Shown piece by piece: positions 8,261 to 17,655 of a stretch of DNA of 64,000 bases; within the stretch, counting starts at the first letter, position 1, and every line of letters begins with the position of its first letter. The stretch covers positions 248,001 to 312,000 of the forward strand of contig NZ_LJSD01000001.1 in the NCBI RefSeq assembly GCF_001303895.1. Direction: 5' to 3'. Position numbers and translations under genes: made by a program. The notes below the pieces were generated by a model. The model was given only the letters and a program-made list of their open reading frames with translations, was not told the origin of the DNA and searched no databases. This DNA comes from Mesorhizobium sp. 1M-11 (GTDB lineage: Bacteria; Pseudomonadota; Alphaproteobacteria; Rhizobiales; Rhizobiaceae).

Positions 8261-8494
8261 GTGAGCCTGGTCGAAAAACGCTCGGTCACCATTCGTGGCC
8301 ACCGCACGTCCTATTCGCTGGAAAAGCCGTTTTACGACGAACTTGCAGCCATCGCCGAAAGCCGAGGTCTCACTCTCGCCTCGCTCGTGGCCGAGATTGA
8401 CGAACAGCGCTCCCGTGAAGCCAACTTGTCATCGGCGCTGCGGCTTTACGTGCTGAACTGGGTGAAGCAGAGCCCAAGTAAAATCGCGTTGTGA
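8261..8494 (+). CDS. Ribbon-helix-helix domain protein
   Basis: 77 residues if started at the GTG at 8261. KRSVTIRGHRTSYSLEKPFYDELAAIAESRGLTLASLVAEID is the RHH_4 pattern (beta strand, two helices), followed by NLSSALRLYVLNWVK. Such proteins are DNA-binding antitoxin/repressor-like dimers of unknown role, common beside sspB and DUF4169 in Rhizobiales. The alternative ATG at 8207 overlaps DUF4169 by 47 bp and adds a Pro/Ala-rich stretch lacking in the domain, so the GTG start is preferred with moderate certainty. Confidence 0.78.
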   Translation: MSLVEKRSVTIRGHRTSYSLEKPFYDELAAIAESRGLTLASLVAEIDEQRSREANLSSALRLYVLNWVKQSPSKIAL

Positions 8495-8516
8495 AATTTC
8501 TACAGGCCGGAGCGCT

Positions 8517-9026
8517 TCATGGCCCAACGCGTTTGGCCATCATCACTTCGTCGATCTCCCTGCCCTCATGGATCAGTCCGGCAGGCAGGCGGCCGATTTC
8601 GGCAAAACCCTCGCGTGCATAGAAGCGCTGCGCTGCCGGATTCTCCACGCTGACGGTCAGTTCCAGTTGCAGGATACCTTCTTGCTGCGCATATCGCGTA
8701 AGCGCATCCAGCAATGCCTTGGCCGTACCTGCGCCCCGCTCACTCGCCCGCACGTAGACCATGACGATTGTGGCTCGGTGACGCGACTTCGCCGATTGCT
8801 CGCACAACAGCCCCATCAGGCCGACCGGCTCATCGTCCCGAAAGGCGATGAAGACCGCACCACTGGTCACGCGCCGCAACCATTCCTGGTCAGGCAGCAC
8901 CTCCCAATCCTGAACACGACTGGCGAAGGCCGCCGGCTCCAGCCGCAACGCTTCCAGCCGTATATGCTTGAAGGCATCCACATCGTCTGGACCAGCCAAT
9001 CGCACCGTTGCAATGCCCGTGTTCAT
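8517..9026 (-). CDS. GNAT-family N-acetyltransferase
   Basis: 169 residues from the ATG at 9026, which has AAAGGAC about 8 nt upstream; a longer start at 9062 lacks support. The acetyl-CoA-binding fold is shown by VRLAGPDDVDAFKHIRLEAL at the N-terminus, VYVRASERGAGTAKALLDALTRYA (motif A, R/Q-x-x-G-x-G/A) and VENPAAQRFYAREGFAEIGRLP (motif B). The substrate, a small molecule or protein amine, is not identifiable. Confidence 0.88.
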   Translation of the reverse strand: MNTGIATVRLAGPDDVDAFKHIRLEALRLEPAAFASRVQDWEVLPDQEWLRRVTSGAVFIAFRDDEPVGLMGLLCEQSAKSRHRATIVMVYVRASERGAGTAKALLDALTRYAQQEGILQLELTVSVENPAAQRFYAREGFAEIGRLPAGLIHEGREIDEVMMAKRVGP

Positions 9027-9090
9027 GCCACTTGTCCTTTCAGGCGCACGCAGCCATGGCACCCTCCAAAGGCCTCCGGCGGCGACGCGC

Positions 9091-12000
9091 TTATTGCAGC
9101 GTTTTCAGGAAATCCTGGATCGAAAAAGGCTCCAGCTTGCGCACCGGCGCGCCCGGTTCGGCAGGTGACGGCTCGGTTGCCCGGCGCTCGGCGTCCAGCT
9201 TTGCCTTCTCTTCTTGCGCCGTACGGATCGCAGCTTCGGCCTTGCGTCGCTCTTCTTCGGCAGCTTCCGCAAGCGCTCTTTCGGCACGCGCCTTCTCTTC
9301 AGCCTCGGCTCGCGCCTTTGCTTCCGCATCTGCCTTGGCTTCGGCCTCCGCCTTCAGTCGCGCTTCTTGCTCGGCCTTTCGTTTCTCTTCCTCGATGCGA
9401 CGCTTTTCTTCCTCCGCGCGGTCACGTTCCTCCTGCAGGGCAGCGTAGTAACGAGCCTCGCGCCGCAACCGTTGCTTTTCCAGCAGCGCAGCCTGCATGG
9501 CTTCCACCCGCTGCTGCTCTTTCTCCAGCGCGCGCTGGGTAAGGAACTGCGCCAGCGGCGCACTGTCAAAGATGCGTTTCGGTGCCTCGACCGGCCCCTC
9601 GACACTATAATTCAGCGCTGGATCTGAACCGATCAGAGCCTCATCGCCCGCCTTGTAGGTGAGTGCGCCACGCGCCGCCACCGTGCCGGCTGCAAGATCG
9701 GCGGAAACATCCGCCGACAAGACAGACGTTGGTGTCTCGAAGCTGACCGGCGGTGCGCGCAGCACCCCGCCGGCCAAAGTAAAGGCAATGTCGGCGTCGC
9801 GCACGACGAAGGAACCCTGCCCGGCGATCTCCGGCGCGAACGCTGCCGTTCGCGGTGCATCGATATCGCGGCCGACACCATCCGCCCTGGCAAGCAGTGC
9901 CGGCAATGCATCGGCGTTGAGATTGGCGATCGTCACGCCCTTGAGCGAGGCGGTTCCCGAACCGGCAAGCGAAGCCACCATCGCGTCGATGGACTTGCCG
10001 CTCGTGGTCACGCTGGTGGTAAACGTACCCGCGCCCGAGAGACCGGAAGCAGGCAGAAGCTTGGAAAGATCAGCGCCCGTCAGCGTCGCCTGACCATTGA
10101 GCAGCCCGGTACCGTCATTGTTCTTCAGGTCGAACAGGCCAGTGATTTCACCACCGTACAACGTCGCCTTCAATTTGGAGATACCGAGCCCGTCATCGCC
10201 AAGCTTCAACGACAGCATCGCATCGTCGGCCGTCACCAGCGGACCGGCCAGCAATTTCACCACAGCCAGTTCGAGATCCGCGCTCACCTGCAGCGCCGGC
10301 TTGGCGGCAAACGGTGTCTTCGGCCAACTGGTACCGTCGCCAACCAACGCATCATTGCCGAACAACATTGCCGCCAGCGGGTCGAGATCAAGCGTGTCCA
10401 GTGCCAACTGTCCGCTCAGATGAGGCTTGGCGGCATCGAGGTCAGCAGCGACATCGCCGGACAGAGCGGTGCCTGCCGCACTCCCCTTGAGGCCCGAAAA
10501 GGCGACGCGGTTGTTGCCATAGTCGGCCTCGGCAGCAAGTGCCACAGGAGCGCCCAGGCCCATGCCGGGCAGTGCAACGCCCGTCGTCATCAGCCAGGGC
10601 TCTATATCGGCAGTGTCGAGCGCCACCTTGCCCTTGGCTGCCAGTCCCTGCGGAGTATCGGTCACCGTGCCGTCGAAGCGCGCACGCAGATCCGGACCCC
10701 AAAGATTGAAGACAGTCGCAGCGCCCTCGGCAAGTGTACCTCTGGCCGTGATGTCGGTTGTTGCCTCTCCGACCATGCCGAGCGGCAAAGCCGGCAGGCC
10801 ATAGAGCGCCAGAAGCGCTGCGGCATCTGGGTTCTTGGCGTCGAAGGTCAGCGAGAACGGTGCCTTGGCCACCTCGCCCGGCTGACCATGTGCCGACAGC
10901 GAAACAGACATCGCCGAACCGCCGGTTGCTCCTTTGCCGGACAGTGCCAGCCCCGTGCTTCCGTCGCCGTTGTCCGCTGCACTCATCACCACGTCGAGGC
11001 GCGTATCCCGGTAGAGGCCGGGAAAGGCCTTGCCACGCTCCGAAAGTGCCGCAAGCAACCGGCTGTCGGGAAAGCGGGCTGCGGCGGCATCGACCAGCGG
11101 CGCCAGGTCGGGCGCCAGCAGCGAGGCATCCAGGCTGCCGGTCGGTCCCTTGGGGAAATCCTTCATGCGGCCCGTGGCGCTGATCGACGCACCCGCCAGC
11201 CCGCCGATCGACAGCTTGTCGATTTCCAGCATGCCGGCCCGCAGCCGCAAAGCCGTATCCAACTTTTCGGCCGAAAAACCCCAGGCGTCGACCGGTCCAG
11301 CCTTGATCTTGGCATCGAGGTCCGCATCGGCGAAGCGGTTTGCTCCCTTGTCCGATACGAAGAGCGCCGCAAAGGCCGTCAGCCCCTCGACATCGAGCGC
11401 CCCGCCCTCCAGCCTCGTGACGACGGCCGGCTTGCCGTCGGCCGGCTGGCTGGCATCGATACTGCCGCGAAAACTCGCCTTCCCCAGCGCCAGCTCGAGA
11501 TCGTCGAATTTCTGCCGGGCATCGGTCAGATCGACTTTGGCGCTGAACCCTGCCGTCGGAAGGCGCCGAACCGCTTCATCGACATCCTGAGATAGCCATG
11601 CTGCAAAACCGGAAGGTTGCGCGACCGCAAGCAGCAGCGAGCCGGTGAACCGCACCTTGCCGTCGACCCCAAGCTGCCCATTGGCTTCCAGCGTGGTGCG
11701 ACCAGGCAAGATCGCGGCCAACGACTTCACTGCCCAGCCGCCCGCGGCCGGCTCGGCAGAAATGGCAACATCGCGAATGGTCGTGTCGCCGGCCACCACT
11801 GCCGGCAGCCTCACTTCAACGGAGCCAGGCATCGCCGGTTTCGGCAATGCCAGGAGCACCCGCTCGAGCGCCGCAATGCGCTGCGGCAGCGCTGCCGTCC
11901 CTTCCTTGCCAGGCGTTTCCTCGAACTGCACCCGTGCGCCGCTCGCCTCGATGGCGAAGCGTGGATCGGCACCAAGGTCGATCGAAGCTTTGCCGTCGGC

Positions 12001-12903
12001 GGTATAAGGATTGTCGAGCGGTCCAGTCTCCAGGCGGAATTCGTTGACGGCGAGCTTGTGATGGTCAAGCTCGAATTTGCCATTCAACCGATAGGTAGGT
12101 GGCGCCTTGGCGCCTGCACCTGCAGATCCGCCATCCGGCTTCGCCGCGGCGCCCGGCTGGGCTCCATTGTCACCCAGGAAACGAAACTGACCGGAATAAA
12201 GAGCCCGCCCATTCTCGACGCCGGCGTTGCCGTCGGCCTCGACCGACAATGGGTAGCCCTCGGGATCGGCCTTGACCCGAAGCGCGATCTTGCCGACCCC
12301 ATCGGCCTTGCCGGTTGTTACCGAAAGATGCGTAGCGATGCCATCAGCCTTCAGCGCACCTTCAGCGCGCCATGGTCCCGCCAGCGATTTCGCCGACACT
12401 GTCGCGTTGATGTCCGACAGCTTGGTGACACGGCCGCTGGCCTCCTGGCGCAGTTCGACCGTCCCGTCGGTCACCGTCAGCTTCTCGATCGCCACTTGAG
12501 CCGGGTTGAAAGGAGAGGACGGCCTGACCGCCCAATCCACCTTGCCATCGGCGGCAATGCCGATAGCGACTTTCGGCTTCACCAACCGCATATCGAAGAT
12601 CAACACCTCGCCGCGCAGGAAGGGGGCGAGTTCAGCGTCCATCGAGAAGGTCTCGACGGTCATCGCGGGCTCGCCACCCGCGCCACCTGCCACGGAGACA
12701 TCGCTGAAGGTTACCGACGGGAACGGCAAAAGCCGTGCCGTGGCACTGCCCTTAACCGTTACCTTGCGGCCGAGAATGGTGCTTGCCTCCCGTTCGAAGT
12801 CGGCACGGTAGCCCGTCCAGTCGATGAGTGGCGGCACCACCAGCGCCGCAAGGAGCGCCAGTACGAACAGGCCACCGAAAATCACGAACAGGCGGGCGAG
12901 CAT
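9091..12903 (-). CDS. AsmA-family large envelope protein with C-terminal coiled coil
   Basis: 1270 residues. A single N-terminal membrane segment (VIFGGLFVLALLAALVVPPL, residues 7-26) is followed by the AsmA start IDWTGYRADFEREASTILGRKVTVKGSA and a very long periplasmic beta-rich region. AsmA-like proteins are bridge-like proteins linked to lipid transport and outer-membrane homeostasis. The region from about residue 1100 to 1245 is almost entirely Ala/Glu/Lys/Arg (EKEQQRVEAMQAAL, then EEEKRRIEEEKRKAEQ), a predicted long coiled coil that is not part of the usual AsmA domain. The C-terminal segment VRKLEPFSIQDFLKTLQ closes the protein. It stands alone between a GNAT gene and a divergent secreted-protein gene. 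Confidence 0.88.
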   Translation of the reverse strand: MLARLFVIFGGLFVLALLAALVVPPLIDWTGYRADFEREASTILGRKVTVKGSATARLLPFPSVTFSDVSVAGGAGGEPAMTVETFSMDAELAPFLRGEVLIFDMRLVKPKVAIGIAADGKVDWAVRPSSPFNPAQVAIEKLTVTDGTVELRQEASGRVTKLSDINATVSAKSLAGPWRAEGALKADGIATHLSVTTGKADGVGKIALRVKADPEGYPLSVEADGNAGVENGRALYSGQFRFLGDNGAQPGAAAKPDGGSAGAGAKAPPTYRLNGKFELDHHKLAVNEFRLETGPLDNPYTADGKASIDLGADPRFAIEASGARVQFEETPGKEGTAALPQRIAALERVLLALPKPAMPGSVEVRLPAVVAGDTTIRDVAISAEPAAGGWAVKSLAAILPGRTTLEANGQLGVDGKVRFTGSLLLAVAQPSGFAAWLSQDVDEAVRRLPTAGFSAKVDLTDARQKFDDLELALGKASFRGSIDASQPADGKPAVVTRLEGGALDVEGLTAFAALFVSDKGANRFADADLDAKIKAGPVDAWGFSAEKLDTALRLRAGMLEIDKLSIGGLAGASISATGRMKDFPKGPTGSLDASLLAPDLAPLVDAAAARFPDSRLLAALSERGKAFPGLYRDTRLDVVMSAADNGDGSTGLALSGKGATGGSAMSVSLSAHGQPGEVAKAPFSLTFDAKNPDAAALLALYGLPALPLGMVGEATTDITARGTLAEGAATVFNLWGPDLRARFDGTVTDTPQGLAAKGKVALDTADIEPWLMTTGVALPGMGLGAPVALAAEADYGNNRVAFSGLKGSAAGTALSGDVAADLDAAKPHLSGQLALDTLDLDPLAAMLFGNDALVGDGTSWPKTPFAAKPALQVSADLELAVVKLLAGPLVTADDAMLSLKLGDDGLGISKLKATLYGGEITGLFDLKNNDGTGLLNGQATLTGADLSKLLPASGLSGAGTFTTSVTTSGKSIDAMVASLAGSGTASLKGVTIANLNADALPALLARADGVGRDIDAPRTAAFAPEIAGQGSFVVRDADIAFTLAGGVLRAPPVSFETPTSVLSADVSADLAAGTVAARGALTYKAGDEALIGSDPALNYSVEGPVEAPKRIFDSAPLAQFLTQRALEKEQQRVEAMQAALLEKQRLRREARYYAALQEERDRAEEEKRRIEEEKRKAEQEARLKAEAEAKADAEAKARAEAEEKARAERALAEAAEEERRKAEAAIRTAQEEKAKLDAERRATEPSPAEPGAPVRKLEPFSIQDFLKTLQ

Positions 12904-13098
12904 TACCCTGAGACCATTGGATTGAAATGTGCCCGCAATCTAGCGGCAATACTGCGTTGATAAAGTGGCATCTCGCAATCCGTTACATTTGTCGGTGCAT
13001 TCGTGAATTTCCTTGATCGAAAAATGCCCAAATCTCATAGGGATAATCGCTTTGTTGTCATCCTGCGGCATCTTGTGCGGCCGAGGACGTTTCATAAA

Positions 13099-13536
13099 AT
13101 GAGCACACACGGAAAAAGAGATCGCACTGTGATCAAGATTGCCGCCGCTTCACTGATTGGTTTTGCAGCCCTGGTCGGGGTTACCACGTTGCCCGCTCAT
13201 GCCGGACGCACGGTCACATGCTCGTCCGATGGTGACCAGTACAACGAATGCCAGGCAGATTTCCGTTCCGCCGTCATCGTGCGGCAGAAGTCGGACAGCC
13301 CCTGCATCCGCAACCGCACCTGGGGTTACGACCGCGGTTCCGGCACCATCTGGGTCGACGGTGGCTGCCGCGCCGTCTTCGGCGAAGGTTCGCCCGGCCG
13401 TCGCGTTGTGCGTCGCTATTCCGACGACCCATTCGGCCCACCGGTGGTCGAACCGCGCCGCTACGATCCCTACTATGATCGCCGCTACCGCGAGCGCCGT
13501 GACGACGACGATTGCTTCTATAACGGCGACTGCTGA
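13099..13536 (+). CDS. Secreted DUF3011-like protein
   Basis: 145 residues from the ATG at 13099. A signal peptide is clear (VIKIAAASLIGFAALVGV, cleavage after PAHA). The mature part has Cys-containing lectin-like repeats (VTCSSDGDQYNEC, SPCIRNRTWGYDRGSGTIWVDGGCRAVF) resembling DUF3011, then an Arg/Asp/Tyr-rich low-complexity tail ending DDDDCFYNGDC. A GTG at 13129 just before the hydrophobic core is an equally plausible start, while the ATG at 13003 adds a tail unlike a signal peptide. Function is unknown. Confidence 0.72.
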   Translation: MSTHGKRDRTVIKIAAASLIGFAALVGVTTLPAHAGRTVTCSSDGDQYNECQADFRSAVIVRQKSDSPCIRNRTWGYDRGSGTIWVDGGCRAVFGEGSPGRRVVRRYSDDPFGPPVVEPRRYDPYYDRRYRERRDDDDCFYNGDC

Positions 13537-13576
13537 GAAGCTGCAAATTCGCGGCATTTCACTATGACGGTTTTGC

Positions 13577-13600
13577 GCGGCTCGACTTCAGTCGGGCCGC
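13577..13600. terminator. Hairpin between convergent genes
   Basis: GCGGCTCGAC (13577-13586), loop TTCA, GTCGGGCCGC (13591-13600): a 10-bp stem with one wobble pair. It lies between the convergent DUF3011 and M24 genes. Neither side has a T run, so it may act as a weak bidirectional terminator or only as a transcript-end stabiliser. Confidence 0.4.
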
Positions 13601-13681
13601 TCGACATACCGACACAGATTTTGAGTATCCCGCCCGCTTATGGCCGGCTTGGATCGCAGCGTTCAGCGGCTTCTGAAGACC

Positions 13682-14824
13682 TCAGCCAAACGGCTCGGTC
13701 GGCCCTTTGGCTGGCCTGGTAAACCATTGAGGTCCGTCTTCAGTCATATGGATATGGTCCTCCAGCCGAATTCCGAAGCGCTCGGGCACAACGATCATAG
13801 GCTCGTTGGAAAAACACATGCCGGGGCTGAGAAGCATATCGTTGCCCCGGACGATGTATGGTTCCTCATGGATTTCCAATCCGAGGCCGTGCCCTGCCCG
13901 GTGCGGCAGACCTGGCAACCGGTAGTCCGGCCCGAGGCCATGGCGCGCCAGGACCGCTCGCGCCGCATCGTCGAGACGATGACAGGGGGTGCCTGGCTGC
14001 GCAGCCTCGAACACCGCTTGCTGGGACTCGCGTTCATATCGCCAGATACGTGCATAGTCGGCTTCGGGTTCATCAATCATATAGCTGCGCGTCAGATCGG
14101 AATGATAGCCGTCGATGCGCGTGCCGGTATCGACAAGAATGGCCTGGCCTCGCTCCAGGACCTGGTCGCCATCGGCTCCATGGGGAAGCGATGTGGCTGC
14201 GCCAAACGAAACGATGCAGAAGGTGGAACCGCCGGAAGCCCCCAGCGCCCTGTGCTGCTCGTCGATGTAACGAGCCACCTCGGAAGCGCGGATACTGGGC
14301 TTCATGATCGCATGGGCGCGTTTGTGCACTTCGAGCGTCAGTTCCATGGCATATGTGATCAGCGCGATCTCCGCGGCCGATTTGTAGAGCCGCAATGCGC
14401 GGATGAGGTGCGTCCCGTCGCCCAGACGCTCGACGCCCAGGGTTCGGGCCAGAGCGTGATAGATGAAGAGCGGGAGGGCGTCGTCGAGCGCGATCACCCC
14501 GCTCGGTCCCGCCAGCGAAGCGACCAGTGCCGCAGGGTTCTCTTCTTCTTCCCAGGTCGCGATCTCAGCGCCCAGATGCGGCAGCGTCTCGACGCGGCTG
14601 CGTTCGAAAGCGGGAACGATGTAGGTGAGCGAAGTCGGCGTCACCAGCGCGCCAAGCATACGCTCGCTCTGGCGCCAGACGAGACCGGTGAAATAGCGAA
14701 GACTCTCCGAAGAGCCGAGCAGGACCGCGGAGACGCCGTTGGCGTCCATTTTTTCCCGCAGCCTTTGAAGCCGGCCTCGTCTTTCGGCATCGGTGATCGC
14801 GGCTGGACGGGCTGAGAGGGACAT
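13682..14824 (-). CDS. M24-family metallopeptidase (Xaa-Pro dipeptidase/aminopeptidase-like)
   Basis: 380 residues. An N-terminal creatinase-like domain (about 10-150) precedes the pita-bread peptidase domain with all five metal ligands: Asp232 (VDTGTRIDGYH), Asp243 (HSDLTRSY), His312 (RAGHGLGLEIHEEP), Glu341 (SNEPMIV) and Glu355 (GIRLEDHIHM). It is the last gene of the run of minus-strand hydroxyproline genes, so it could release hydroxyproline or proline from short, for example collagen-derived, peptides. That role is inferred from context; creatinase-like activity on another substrate is possible. Confidence 0.88.
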   Translation of the reverse strand: MSLSARPAAITDAERRGRLQRLREKMDANGVSAVLLGSSESLRYFTGLVWRQSERMLGALVTPTSLTYIVPAFERSRVETLPHLGAEIATWEEEENPAALVASLAGPSGVIALDDALPLFIYHALARTLGVERLGDGTHLIRALRLYKSAAEIALITYAMELTLEVHKRAHAIMKPSIRASEVARYIDEQHRALGASGGSTFCIVSFGAATSLPHGADGDQVLERGQAILVDTGTRIDGYHSDLTRSYMIDEPEADYARIWRYERESQQAVFEAAQPGTPCHRLDDAARAVLARHGLGPDYRLPGLPHRAGHGLGLEIHEEPYIVRGNDMLLSPGMCFSNEPMIVVPERFGIRLEDHIHMTEDGPQWFTRPAKGPTEPFG

Positions 14825-14921
14825 GTTTGCTCCTGATCAGGATCTTGTAACGGCGGGGTCGGAATGCGCATGAGGCCGCAACCTACTCCGCGATCCGAGC
14901 CGCAGTCGTAGTGGCAGCCAC

Positions 14922-15953
14922 CTATGCTTTCTTCGGCCAGGTGTCGGCGAGCCTGTAGCCTTCCGGCCACGGGTCGTCGGGGTCGAGCATGTGCTGATGC
15001 GTGCCGGTGATCCAGGCGCGGCCCGAGATTTCCGGCAGCACCGCCGGGCGGCCACCCACGGTCGTGGTACCGACGATGCGGCCCGTGAAGGTCGAACCGA
15101 TCACCGAAACCGCGGTCAATCGATCCTCCAAGCCCATCTGACCGCGCGCATGCAACACGGCCATCCGCGCCGACAAGGCAGTCCCCGTCGGTGAACGGTC
15201 GACCTTGCCCGGCTGGATCGCCACGGCGGCACCGGCACGCAAGCCCTCGACCGTGCGCTCGACTGCACCGGCGAACAGGCAGAACGAGAAGTGCTTCCAG
15301 TCCGGATTTTCCGGGTGGTTGAAACCAAGGGCGGCATTGGCTGCGTTGGTGATGCGCACGCCAAGCCGCGCTATATCGAGCGTTTCGTCCGGCTTGAGGG
15401 CAAAGCCCATCGCAGCCGCGTCGACGATGACGAACGAGTCACCGCCATAAGCGGTATCGACGGTGAGCGTGCCAAGCCCTTCGACTTCCAGCTTTGCATC
15501 CAGGCGCTCGGCAAAACTCGGCAGGTTGCGCACGAAGATGCGCTCGGCCTTGCCGTTACGGCATTCCGCCCGCACGCGCACGAGACCACCAGGCGCCTCC
15601 AGCGTGATCTCCGTTACGGGCTCTCGCATCGGCAGGATGCCGCTGTCCAGCAGCACGGTCGAAACGCAGATCGAGTTCGAACCCGACATCGGCGGCGTGT
15701 CTTCCGGCTCCATGATGATGAAGGCGGCATCCGCCTCTGGATGTTTGGGCGGCACAAGCAGATTGACGTGCCGGAACACGCCGCCGCGCGGCTCGTTCAG
15801 GACGAAATTGCGCAAGGTGTTGTCGCGGGCGATCCAGCGGCTCTGCTCCCAGATCGTGTCGCCCGGCGGCGGTGTGATCCCGCCGACGATCACATCGCCC
15901 ACCTCGCCTTCGGCATGTGCCGAGATCACGTGGATGGTTTTGGTGCTGCGCAT
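14922..15953 (-). CDS. Proline-racemase-family protein, probable trans-3-hydroxy-L-proline dehydratase
   Basis: 343 residues. The fold is that of proline racemase, but the two catalytic positions are Ser90 (PMSGSNS, where racemases and 4-hydroxyproline epimerases have Cys) and Thr256 (DRSPTGT, where they have Cys). Thr at the second position is the known mark of trans-3-hydroxyproline dehydratases, which remove water to give Delta1-pyrroline-2-carboxylate. The context agrees: an aconitase-X cis-3-hydroxyproline dehydratase lies 10 bp upstream and a pyrroline-2-carboxylate reductase is encoded in the same locus. A true 4-hydroxyproline epimerase with Cys/Cys is encoded two genes away, so this copy is not redundant with it. 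Confidence 0.82.
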   Translation of the reverse strand: MRSTKTIHVISAHAEGEVGDVIVGGITPPPGDTIWEQSRWIARDNTLRNFVLNEPRGGVFRHVNLLVPPKHPEADAAFIIMEPEDTPPMSGSNSICVSTVLLDSGILPMREPVTEITLEAPGGLVRVRAECRNGKAERIFVRNLPSFAERLDAKLEVEGLGTLTVDTAYGGDSFVIVDAAAMGFALKPDETLDIARLGVRITNAANAALGFNHPENPDWKHFSFCLFAGAVERTVEGLRAGAAVAIQPGKVDRSPTGTALSARMAVLHARGQMGLEDRLTAVSVIGSTFTGRIVGTTTVGGRPAVLPEISGRAWITGTHQHMLDPDDPWPEGYRLADTWPKKA

Positions 15954-15963
15954 CGGAAACTCC

Positions 15964-17655
15964 TCAGGAAAGCCAGGCAGGCAGGCGCACCGGTGCGCGC
16001 CCGGTAAGTGCCGCGGTCACACAATCGGCAAGGCTGCCGAGGCGTACCGCACGGCCTGACAGGCCCGGCCCGTAGTGGGCGTATTTGCCGGAATTGGTCA
16101 TCACGGCGCGCGTCCGCGTCGGGAACACCGGCTCTGAAATCGAGCACCAGCACAGGTCTGGCACCACTTGCACGCCGCTTTGTTCAAGCCGCGCCAGCGT
16201 GCCTTCACTGCGAGCATCGGCTATGACTGCGTTGCCCGCGGTGACGATGACTGCCGCATCCGGGTGACGTTTGCGTCCGGCGAGCGCGGCCGCCAGCGAA
16301 CGGCATTCCTCCAGCGATGCGTGCGGACTGCCGATGGCAACGAGTTCGACCGCCTCCGGTCCCGCATTGAGGTTTTTCCACGCTGCGGCCAGGTCGGTGC
16401 GCGTGATGACGGCATGGTCGGCGTCGGCTGCACCGGCACCATCGGCTTCAGGCGTCACCCCTTCGACATGCAGCATTGGAGCGGCTGACGTGGTTCCAAA
16501 CGCCGCGCACAGCGCCTTAAGATCGTCGCGTGACGGTCGAGCTTCGCCAAGTCCACGCAGCAGCGGGATGCGGTCGGGCGCGGCATGGCCGGCGAGATAG
16601 CCGAGCAGTGGCCAGAACGCATCGTCGACACCACTTGGAACTTCCACATCGATGACACGTCGGGCCTTGCGGTGTTCGTCGAGATAGACGCCGGAGAGCG
16701 GGGCACGTCCCGTCAGGGCAATGCACAGATCAAGGAAGTCCGGATGTTTTGCCGTGCGGGCACCGAGCACGGAATTGGCGAAGATCACCGCATTGGACTC
16801 CGCCCAAGCGATAGCCTCACCGCTTTTCGGCGCACTGTCGAGCAGATAGGGCGAACAGGTAAAAGTCGGCCGGCAACCCATGCGCACATAAGCATCGGCA
16901 AGGCGCGCTGCAGGATCGCCGAAATCGTGCGCGACACCCTGTGCCTGCCAGTTGGCGCGATCGACCGAGATGGCATTCATAGTCGTCGGAACCCGAACCC
17001 GTGCGCCGAGCTCTGCCATCTTTTCGGCGAAGGTCAGATTGGCGGTGCTCGCATAGATGCAGCCGTCGATGTGCGCCTGCGTCACGTCCACAAGGCTGCG
17101 CGCGCTCTGCTGAATGGCCATGGCGCAGATGATGCGCATAGCCTGCTGGACGGCAACACCCCCTTGCCCGGCGAGCATAGCACGATCCGCCTCGGTAAGA
17201 TCCAGCGCGCCACTGGTCGGAGGACCAACAGGGATCGTCGACCCGTCGGCTTCGATCGCCGTATCCCCAATTCGCGCAGTCTTCGCTTGCGATAACGCGG
17301 CGAAGGCCTGCGGATCGAGACGCAAGACCGGCAACGGTTTGTCGAAAAGTTCCGATGCGATCAGCGCCCCGAGGGTCAGCACATCCTCGGCTTCCGAAAA
17401 GATGAGTGCTGCCGGCGCCCGCCCGTTCAGCACGAGGTCCAGCAACACGCCGGAACCGGTGCAGGAACCGCGGCTCGACGGCATCATCAGGATGGCGCCG
17501 GTCAGGCAGCTTCCGTGTAGCGGATGATGCACGTCGATCACACGCGCCGTGGCCGGATCGACGCCGCCCCAAAAGCTCAGTGCTTCCTGTGTCGCGACGA
17601 CGGCCCCTTGGGCCGTACCGCCAAGGATCGACCGGGCGGGAGAGCTCTCGTTCAC
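15964..17655 (-). CDS. Aconitase X, probable cis-3-hydroxy-L-proline dehydratase
   Basis: 563-residue single-chain AcnX. The N-terminal swivel domain (about 1-145: [27 protein letters not shown]) is fused to the large catalytic part. Candidate iron-sulfur Cys residues are Cys261 and Cys267 ([12 protein letters not shown]) and Cys502/Cys504 ([11 protein letters not shown]). The C-terminal [14 protein letters not shown] segment is typical of the family. Fused (type I) AcnX proteins dehydrate cis-3-hydroxy-L-proline to Delta1-pyrroline-2-carboxylate; separate-subunit forms act in mevalonate synthesis instead. The ATG overlaps the stop of the epimerase gene by 4 bp, so the two are translationally coupled. 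Confidence 0.87.
   Translation of the reverse strand: MNESSPARSILGGTAQGAVVATQEALSFWGGVDPATARVIDVHHPLHGSCLTGAILMMPSSRGSCTGSGVLLDLVLNGRAPAALIFSEAEDVLTLGALIASELFDKPLPVLRLDPQAFAALSQAKTARIGDTAIEADGSTIPVGPPTSGALDLTEADRAMLAGQGGVAVQQAMRIICAMAIQQSARSLVDVTQAHIDGCIYASTANLTFAEKMAELGARVRVPTTMNAISVDRANWQAQGVAHDFGDPAARLADAYVRMGCRPTFTCSPYLLDSAPKSGEAIAWAESNAVIFANSVLGARTAKHPDFLDLCIALTGRAPLSGVYLDEHRKARRVIDVEVPSGVDDAFWPLLGYLAGHAAPDRIPLLRGLGEARPSRDDLKALCAAFGTTSAAPMLHVEGVTPEADGAGAADADHAVITRTDLAAAWKNLNAGPEAVELVAIGSPHASLEECRSLAAALAGRKRHPDAAVIVTAGNAVIADARSEGTLARLEQSGVQVVPDLCWCSISEPVFPTRTRAVMTNSGKYAHYGPGLSGRAVRLGSLADCVTAALTGRAPVRLPAWLS

Noticed and set aside
10420..12960. Two long plus-strand frames opposite the AsmA gene
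   Set aside because: Low-complexity shadow translations without a plausible start or ribosome-binding site.
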